From Pseudopyrenochaeta lycopersici (taxonomy: Eukaryota; Ascomycota; Dothideomycetes; Pleosporales; Pseudopyrenochaetaceae), in NCBI GenBank assembly GCA_003313425.1, contig NHZP01000029.1, forward strand, positions 1-64,000: a stretch of 64,000 nt of DNA. The letters run 5' to 3'. The notes below the pieces were generated by a model, which did no database searches, was not told where the DNA came from, and was given only the letters and a program-made list of their open reading frames with translations. The position numbers were made by a program, and so were the translations under genes. Shown here one piece after another: positions 58,409 through 64,000 of the stretch (positions are counted from its first letter, which is position 1; each line of letters starts with the position of its first letter).

Positions 58409-59110
58409 CAGTACAAGGAGGCTGCTTAGATTGGTACCAAGGCAAGTGGATTAGGGTTGTCGGCTTGGCTGGCCGTGTGGATTTAGACCGGGTTACTCCC
58501 AGTGAGCCTAAAATAGGATCTACAGGGGAGAATGATGAACGGGTTGTTAGTGGGTCGGGTTTGCCACAGTATTTCTCGCATACAAAAAGATCTCCCTACA
58601 ATCTGTGAAGGTTGACCCACTAACAACCCATGCATGATACCCCTTTGTACGCTATATCATCCACCGGGAAAATGCGGAGGTTAGCTCGCGCATCTCGTGT
58701 ATGCACTCCGCTTCTCCAGATATACCGTATGCACCCAGTGAATCCTTCTTGTGCTCTTGCGGTACATTGAGAGCTCTAGTCAAGATAGTAGTAAATGAAA
58801 CTGTAAATTAGTTGAGAGTAGTTAGGCCTAAGAATGTTTTATTTATAATAATATCGTAGTTAGTACATGAATTATTTTTGTACTTTGTTACTTAGTTATT
58901 TAGTTAAGTATAATAACAAACTTTCTTAATATTTACAACACAACTTCTACTTTATTAGAGTATATCGACAACTTTACACTCTAAAGAGTAGTAGATTTAT
59001 AACTAATACAAAATCTTCTCAGCAGAAACCTCCTTAGACTATCAGTGTTCTAGTCGGACTGGTAACCTTAGGCTTTACCCAAACCTTCTAATCAGTCACT
59101 CCGTCCAAGG
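58409..59110. other. Intergenic stretch with an AT-rich patch
   Basis: Normal composition to about 58780, then about 230 bases (58790-59020) of AT-rich, TpA-rich sequence resembling a small RIPped repeat, with no identifiable ends. No gene supported. Confidence 0.45.
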
Positions 59111-59347
59111 TCAGGGACGGGCTGGGGGACACTGGGGGGCACTGGGCATATCTGAGTAGGGCGTGTGTACGAACCCATTCTGATACCCATCGGTCGCAGC
59201 ACTGAGGCTGACAATGAAACAGATCAAAGAATTCATCTTGAACTTCTTGACTGTCTCCCATACACTCAATTCCTCACATCCACTTAGTCCTTGACCATTG
59301 GCGGCCGCGTTGGGAACGAGGTCTTTGGGGGGCCTGTACGGCTTCAT
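59111..59347 (-). pseudogene. N-terminal fragment of an MFS sugar transporter
   Basis: 78 residues opening MKPYRPPKDLVPNA, then LSVWETVKKFKMNSLICF and SLSAATDGYQNG, the cytosolic tail and first membrane segment of fungal sugar-porter-type MFS proteins (roughly 500 residues, twelve segments). After YQNG the text turns to Pro-rich nonsense and stops. A donor-like GTTCGT follows YQNG, but no downstream exon with a second membrane segment is found in the next 700 bases; an AT-rich patch lies there instead. So this is a truncated relic unless the rest was moved. It is divergent from the GH78 relic on the other strand. Confidence 0.6.
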
Positions 59348-60625
59348 TGACCACCCCTTGGTGCTCGGACATGACTGGTGGCATCGAGTTTTCGGCCGCC
59401 ATATCGTAGGGATCTATCCGTAGATGATGGGAGGATATACGAGATAGAATTTGTGTGTAGGGTGGATTACCTGGTTAAAGTCATGGAATCCAGGGACAGA
59501 TGGCCAATTGTAGTTCGCCACACGTGGCTCTTCAGCCTCCCGTCCATGAAGTTGGGGGGAAGGCATTTTCGGTTACACATCTTCGGTACAACGTCGCCCG
59601 ACCTTCTGTAGTCGAAAGGTGTGTCCCGCTCGTGTTGATTCGAGCAGACTCCAAATACCGGATATTTTGGTTGAAGTTCGCGTAATTGTATTGGATGGAG
59701 ATTGACCGAGGTGAGCTGATTCCAGCCCATATAAGCCAACTGTGCAACTCCACCATGTCCCGTGGCTGCCACTAGTTCATTCCAGATACTAACACCACTT
59801 GTTCGGTCTCAAGTTTCAATGCTTGGTTCTCGGTCTTATTGAGCCATGGCCGTTTGGCCATGGTCGTTTAGCTTCGGCCTAAAGTTGTCCGTTTAACGAC
59901 CCAACGCAGGGCCGAAACTAGCTTACGAGTAACGCGCGTCTCTCTGCCGTACGAGTTAGTGATCCTTCATGATCAAGGATAGGGCGTCGAAATGAGGAGT
60001 ATGTCGAACGATCAACGTGGAAAGTTACCAAACCTCATCGAATATGCACAGTTTCGAGCATGTAATGATCAACCGAGTCTCGTACAGAACGAAACATAAT
60101 GTAGATATCGTGCTGTGGACCTAACCTAGAACAGTAGAATTTATGTGACCTAAATTCAATTTCACTCTCTTGTTTGCGTCTATCCTGACATCTCCAGTCT
60201 GTCCGAATAGCGGGGATCACAGACAAACCGCGATCATCGGCTGTACATAGCCCAATAATTCTGGCTCAAGATATCTGGCTCGCAACGTTTGTGCGCCTAG
60301 TTAAGTGATATGTTTAAAGTTCGGTCCCTGCCAATCAAAGTTCAGGTCAGCGACTGTCACGTATTGGAGTTTATCCAAGAGAATACGAGCGTCTATACGG
60401 TGCCAAGTGACAAAAATCCAGCACCAAGAATTAGAGAGGTTGCCGTAAAGGAAAATATAAAACATCTGACACAGGGATACCAATAGTGTGTATTCCGAGG
60501 CATTCGGTGACGCAGGGAAGTGCCACCACGAAGTGTTCGTCGGACGGAGTCTTGGCCAAATGCATTTATGTTCGACACGCTCAATTGAAATCTGAAACAT
60601 CACAGAATCCATTCAACTTGAGATC
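59348..60625. other. Intergenic region between MFS and GH78 relics
   Basis: About 1.3 kb, probably the former divergent promoter. Contains the 59844-59863 hairpin. Short frames here (59467-59772, 60301-60612) lack support and are left out. Confidence 0.45.
59844..59863. repeat. Perfect inverted repeat CCATGGCC-GTTT-GGCCATGG
   Basis: Two 8-base arms around a 4-base loop, in non-coding DNA between two divergent gene relics. It could be a binding site for a dimeric regulator or simple chance. Confidence 0.6.
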
Positions 60626-61200
60626 ATGTCTGTTGGCATCGCCAGGGTCTAGTTCGAGCACTATCGCGAGTCCATCGGCATTGATGAGAATGCCCCCCGC
60701 TTATCCTGGAGATTTGAGGGTGACGTGAAAGGTTGGTATCAAAAGGCGTACGAAATAGAAATCTTACGCGAGAGCAGCGAGAGACTTGCCCTGTGCACCA
60801 CTCATTAGCCATGCGCTCACAAAAGCTTGCATAGTCAGCTCTTTTATCGCATGCTTAACCACCGAAAGCCACTGTGCTAGCTTTACTTGGTAGAAATGGG
60901 TGCGACAACTATGCGGAGCGCTGGGATAGTTTGCTTCCCGATGGTTCCGTAATCTAGGCGAGATGACAAGTTTTAACTATTATGCTCTTGGCGCTGTTGC
61001 ACAGTGGATGCACCAGACAATCGCAGGATTGAAATGTTTAGAACCTAGTTGGCGCGGAGTTCAAGTGTCTCCTATCCTAGGCGGGGACTTAATCTATGCA
61101 AGCGCTCGATGTCTCAGTCCTTATGGTTGATTGCTAATAATTAAGCGGTAGAGGCGGGCTTTCTGCGTCTAACAGTCCTCAGTGCCCCCAAATACCCTCC
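60626..61200 (+). pseudogene. GH78 alpha-L-rhamnosidase relic, internal deletion
   Basis: The front part (60626-60808) reads MSVGIARV, a TAG where Gln fits (60650-60652), then FEHYRESIGIDENAPRLSW and WYQKAYEIEI, the typical N-terminal beta-domain of bacterial/fungal GH78. From about 60835 the text jumps to the end of the catalytic domain: FYRMLNHRKPLC, a TAG at a Trp position, LYLVEMGATT; then in shifted frames ERWDSLLPDG and GEMTSFNYYALGAVAQWMHQ, EPSWRGVQVSP and SARCLSPYG. A VPPNT-like box follows near 61185. Most of the middle is deleted (several hundred residues), and there are at least two frameshifts and two stops. In life it would release rhamnose from pectin or plant glycosides. Confidence 0.8.
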
Positions 61201-62406
61201 TTTGTATCCTCAATTTGCACCTCACCATGCCGATGAGCCTTGATAGTGAGTTAAATATGTAACTTGGTGAAAATACATCTCTCGGTTGCCGGATAAATGA
61301 GATAACAATATAATGAGGTTGTTAAAGCAAGGGATTGTGTTCATTGTTGTTGTTCCTACAGCTGTTAGAATTTAATTAATGTTTTTGGTCAGAATCGTGG
61401 ATGAGAATTGATTTTTTTTCCGTTCATTGATTCTATTCTCTCTCATTTTTAAACACAGACCTAATACATCGATCATACATAGGTGATACCGTCCACGATG
61501 CTGTATTCGTGTACTTCAGTTTTTATGCCTCTTATTTAACAAGACTAATAATAAACTTAGTCTAGCCTAGCTATAGCACTTTATCTAGTATATACTAGCC
61601 TAGATAGTAAATAGTTACTAGCTGCTAGTAATTAATTGCTATAAGAGCTATAATTTACTTACCTTCTTATCTCTATATAAGGAAAATAAGGTAATTACCT
61701 CTTATATACTTTCCTATTTATCTTATATCCTATAGCTGCTTAATATAGGCTAACTCATACTATTAAAGTAGGTATACTAGTAAGAGATTATTGTCTTAGT
61801 AGACGGTTACATTACCTATATTAAAATAAATTTATTCCTAGGTTCTTTAAAGAGGGATTTAAGACTTTATTCTTACAGTAGAATGTTCTATCTAGCTTCT
61901 AAGCAACTGGCCTAGTCCTATACAGCCTAGAGGTGGTGATAATAAAGCTTAAGGTGAAGCCTCGCAAGCCGACACCACCTCTGCCAGGACCTACCCCCTT
62001 GCACTCCCAAACATACTGCAACGCCTGGGAGATAGAGACTCAAACAATGCTAATCATGAATGGGATTTGTGACCATAAGAGTTACTCTCCTGATTCTATC
62101 ATTGAGATGGTGCTACAGGTCAAAAAGGGATCAACATTGAAATTGTGATGATTCAACGGTATGGAGGGAATTGGTTAGAGCTTATTTAAGTGAGTGACAT
62201 GAACAACTCTCGTTATCTCTAAGCAATAAACACCATTCGGACGATGAACGATCGTTGGTGGAAACGAACGATGTCCAGGTCTGGTTACTACCAAGCAGAA
62301 TTCCCTTGTGAAACAGTGTCTGGGCTTCCAGGGATTTGAGAGCCAGCTATGTTGAGAGGAACGCCCACCACCAGCTGCCAAGGGAGGATTTCCGCACATT
62401 CCGCTT
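61200..62406. other. Intergenic stretch, including a small RIP-like patch
   Basis: Normal DNA to about 61540, then about 370 bases (61550-61920) of TpA-rich sequence like a RIPped fragment, then normal DNA. A 71-residue plus frame at 61933-62148 is Pro/Lys-rich at its start; I cannot support it as a gene. 62160-62406 is the 3' flank of the GH43 gene. Confidence 0.45.
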
Positions 62407-64000
62407 TCAATTTTGGTCTATTCTGAAGCCTTCAAAATCAATCCTATACTCTGAGTGGGCTCCTCCCGTAGCGAAAGCTCCAATTACGGGCCCCACAAAA
62501 TCTGGTCCAGATATGTCCTCCGTTTTCACAACCGCTGTCTGTGTCGTAGTGCCCGTTGCTATCTCCATGAATCCGAACTCTATATCCTCAGGTCGATATG
62601 TCATACGGAACATAATCGACGCTTGTAGTGGCGTCTCAACAGTAACCAGCTTGTGGAGAGATTTCGTGCGGTTCACGAGTTCGAAGAAGACTACCGATGC
62701 ATCGACATCCCAACCAATTCGGCAGAAGCGATACTCGTCCTTATAGATTGCAAGGCCAGCCTTGATGGCTTTATACTCTTTTAATGAGCGAGGGTTTAGA
62801 GAGAGGGTAGCTGTCCCGTGGCGACGGCGTTGTCGCTTCCCAATAAAACCCACTGGACCTGTAGAATCATCGAGGTCAGCTTCTGTTGGTCTTAGGGTCA
62901 GCCCGATGCCGTCCGCATCGCGAAAGATTTGAGAAATGTCGATTGATGAGCCAGGATCACGGATGAAGACAAAAGCGTCGAGTGGGTGTAGTGACACAGC
63001 TTTTTCTTGTACGACGGCCAGCGACCGCTGGGCGTGGTTTCCCTGGAGCACACAGCCCGTCTCAAGTGGTGAAAGGGATGGCCAACCGTCGGTTTCCCAA
63101 TTCACGGGAGACAAGAACGTTTCCCTCCCCATAATGCATGCATTTCCATTCATTCTTACCCCTAGGCATACCATCCACCACTCGCCCACTTCATCTTGAA
63201 AAAACTCTCCGTGGCCAGTATACTGGATGAAAGCGTTTAGCGCACATGGCTTCAAAATCGGATTACGCTCACAAGACTCAAACGGGCCCCAGACACTCTT
63301 CGCCCTTGCAATCGTGATATGGTGGCCATCATGGGTGCCGCCCTCTGCTACTAAAAGATACAGCCATCCGTCGCGTGCGTACATATGCGGCCCTTCTGGA
63401 ACATTTCTACTGAAGCCGTTCCATATCGTTCTCTCTGGCGAGACTTTTGCTCCGGTTCGAAGGTCGATCTCGAAGCAGTTTATAGTTATCGAATCAACCG
63501 TCGAACCCCCCCAATACGATCCCTGAATGTAAGCGCGTCCATTGTCATCGAAAAAGAGACTGGGGTCAATGCCATGGAAGTCGAAATATATAGGATCGCT
63601 CCACTGAGCGGATATAATGTCCTGTGTGGAAATGATGAAATTCTGGAATTCCACACGGGTGGGGTTGGTCTCGCTATGAATAACATTCGTGCACACGACA
63701 TATGTTGTACCTTCAAAGTAACGAATAGTTGGTGCGTATAAACCTCCAGTTGCAGGACTGAGCTCTTTTGAGTTCTCTATCGGCTTCAGGTTGGTCTTTG
63801 AAGCGGATAGACTCAATTGGGCCGATCGATTGATGGCGTTTCCTGCAGTGATATCAGCTTCGTCTTCTATCCGCCCGTAAGAGTCAATTACCAACATGTT
63901 GCCAGTTGCACAAGTCTTGGGAAGCGTAGATGGGGAGTCCTGGAAAGAGATGGAAAGACGAAGTAACGAGGTAGAATGTGTCCCGAATGAGGACCACGGA
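62407..64000 (-). CDS. Glycoside hydrolase family 43 enzyme, 5' end beyond window
   Basis: Two exons are visible: 64000-63892 and 63842-62407, joined across a 49-nt intron (63891-63843; GTAATT donor, CTGCAG acceptor). The upstream exon, open to the window edge, supplies DTFYLVTSSFHLFPGLPIY and LCNWQHVG; the splice restores HVGNAINR. GH43 features: GGLYAPTIRY; GIDPSLFFDD with the pKa-tuning Asp (about 63560); and NVPEGPHMYARDGWLYLLV with the proton-donor Glu (about 63380). The catalytic-base Asp of the HPDPS block should lie just beyond the window. The C-terminal 200 residues form the accessory beta-sandwich usual in GH43 xylosidase/arabinofuranosidase types. No signal peptide can be judged because the start is missing. 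An ATG at 63897 would only give a shorter false frame. Likely a beta-xylosidase or alpha-arabinofuranosidase. Confidence 0.88.
   Translation of the reverse strand, partial: PWSSFGTHSTSLLRLSISFQDSPSTLPKTCATGNMLVIDSYGRIEDEADITAGNAINRSAQLSLSASKTNLKPIENSKELSPATGGLYAPTIRYFEGTTYVVCTNVIHSETNPTRVEFQNFIISTQDIISAQWSDPIYFDFHGIDPSLFFDDNGRAYIQGSYWGGSTVDSITINCFEIDLRTGAKVSPERTIWNGFSRNVPEGPHMYARDGWLYLLVAEGGTHDGHHITIARAKSVWGPFESCERNPILKPCALNAFIQYTGHGEFFQDEVGEWWMVCLGVRMNGNACIMGRETFLSPVNWETDGWPSLSPLETGCVLQGNHAQRSLAVVQEKAVSLHPLDAFVFIRDPGSSIDISQIFRDADGIGLTLRPTEADLDDSTGPVGFIGKRQRRRHGTATLSLNPRSLKEYKAIKAGLAIYKDEYRFCRIGWDVDASVVFFELVNRTKSLHKLVTVETPLQASIMFRMTYRPEDIEFGFMEIATGTTTQTAVVKTEDISGPDFVGPVIGAFATGGAHSEYRIDFEGFRIDQN

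Noticed and set aside
61933..62148. 71-codon plus frame as a gene
   Set aside because: Pro/Lys-rich start and no support from motifs, splice sites or context.

Overview
The window reads as a filamentous ascomycete (Pezizomycotina) chromosome, most likely a Dothideomycete. The basis is short spliceosomal introns with fungal donors and branch sites, OrsD-type and GH43/GH78 genes, Tc1/pogo/gypsy elements of fungal type, and a very strong repeat-induced point mutation (RIP) signature. No species is claimed. The layout is two-compartment: gene-bearing DNA of normal composition at both ends (about 1-8,170 and 56,160-64,000), and between them about 48 kb of AT-rich, TpA-rich transposon ruins, broken by one small gene island (about 16,350-18,650).

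Left arm: a two-exon gene for a probable tail-anchored protein (1371-2111, +); a relic of a fungal family with a ParB-like GQHR-type motif (2413-2943, -), carrying one in-frame CAG-to-TAG type stop; a block of C/G-rich palindromes (about 3060-3180); and a long intact single-exon gene (3554-7945, -). That gene encodes a 1463-residue protein with OrsD-type zinc fingers, a tyrosine-recombinase-like core and C-terminal Cys/His clusters. It resembles fungal telomere-linked RecQ-type proteins, but no helicase domain is present.

Transposon core: nearly every stop codon in the relics sits where CAG, CAA or TGG is expected, as RIP predicts. The recognisable pieces are a hAT-like MITE with a perfect 8-bp target duplication; a 1154-codon frame of unknown identity whose start and stop are still in phase; two copies of a TG...CA repeat; three Tc1-like elements; a mariner-type element hit by a 130-bp solo LTR; a lightly damaged pogo/Fot1 element; two heavily damaged pogo copies of identical length (1849 bp); a chromodomain Ty3/gypsy element (20045-27081) nested in a Tc1 copy; a second gypsy element (35670-42399) with a perfect target duplication; and a truncated third one (50258-53626). 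Both full-length gypsy elements carry an antisense reading frame between pol and the 3' LTR. In time order, old Tc1 and gypsy layers were heavily RIPped, and small un-RIPped insertions (MITE, solo LTR, LTR-like 49752-50252) came later.

Gene island: a four-helix membrane protein gene with one intron (17212-17946, -).

Right arm: a secreted alpha/beta-hydrolase-like protein with a C-terminal PKD-like domain (56280-58334, -), a decayed MFS sugar-transporter fragment (59111-59347, -), a GH78 alpha-L-rhamnosidase relic lacking most of its middle (60626-61200, +), and a GH43 glycosidase gene running off the right edge (62407-64000, -). Together these look like a plant-polysaccharide utilisation locus that has partly decayed at the edge of the RIPped block.
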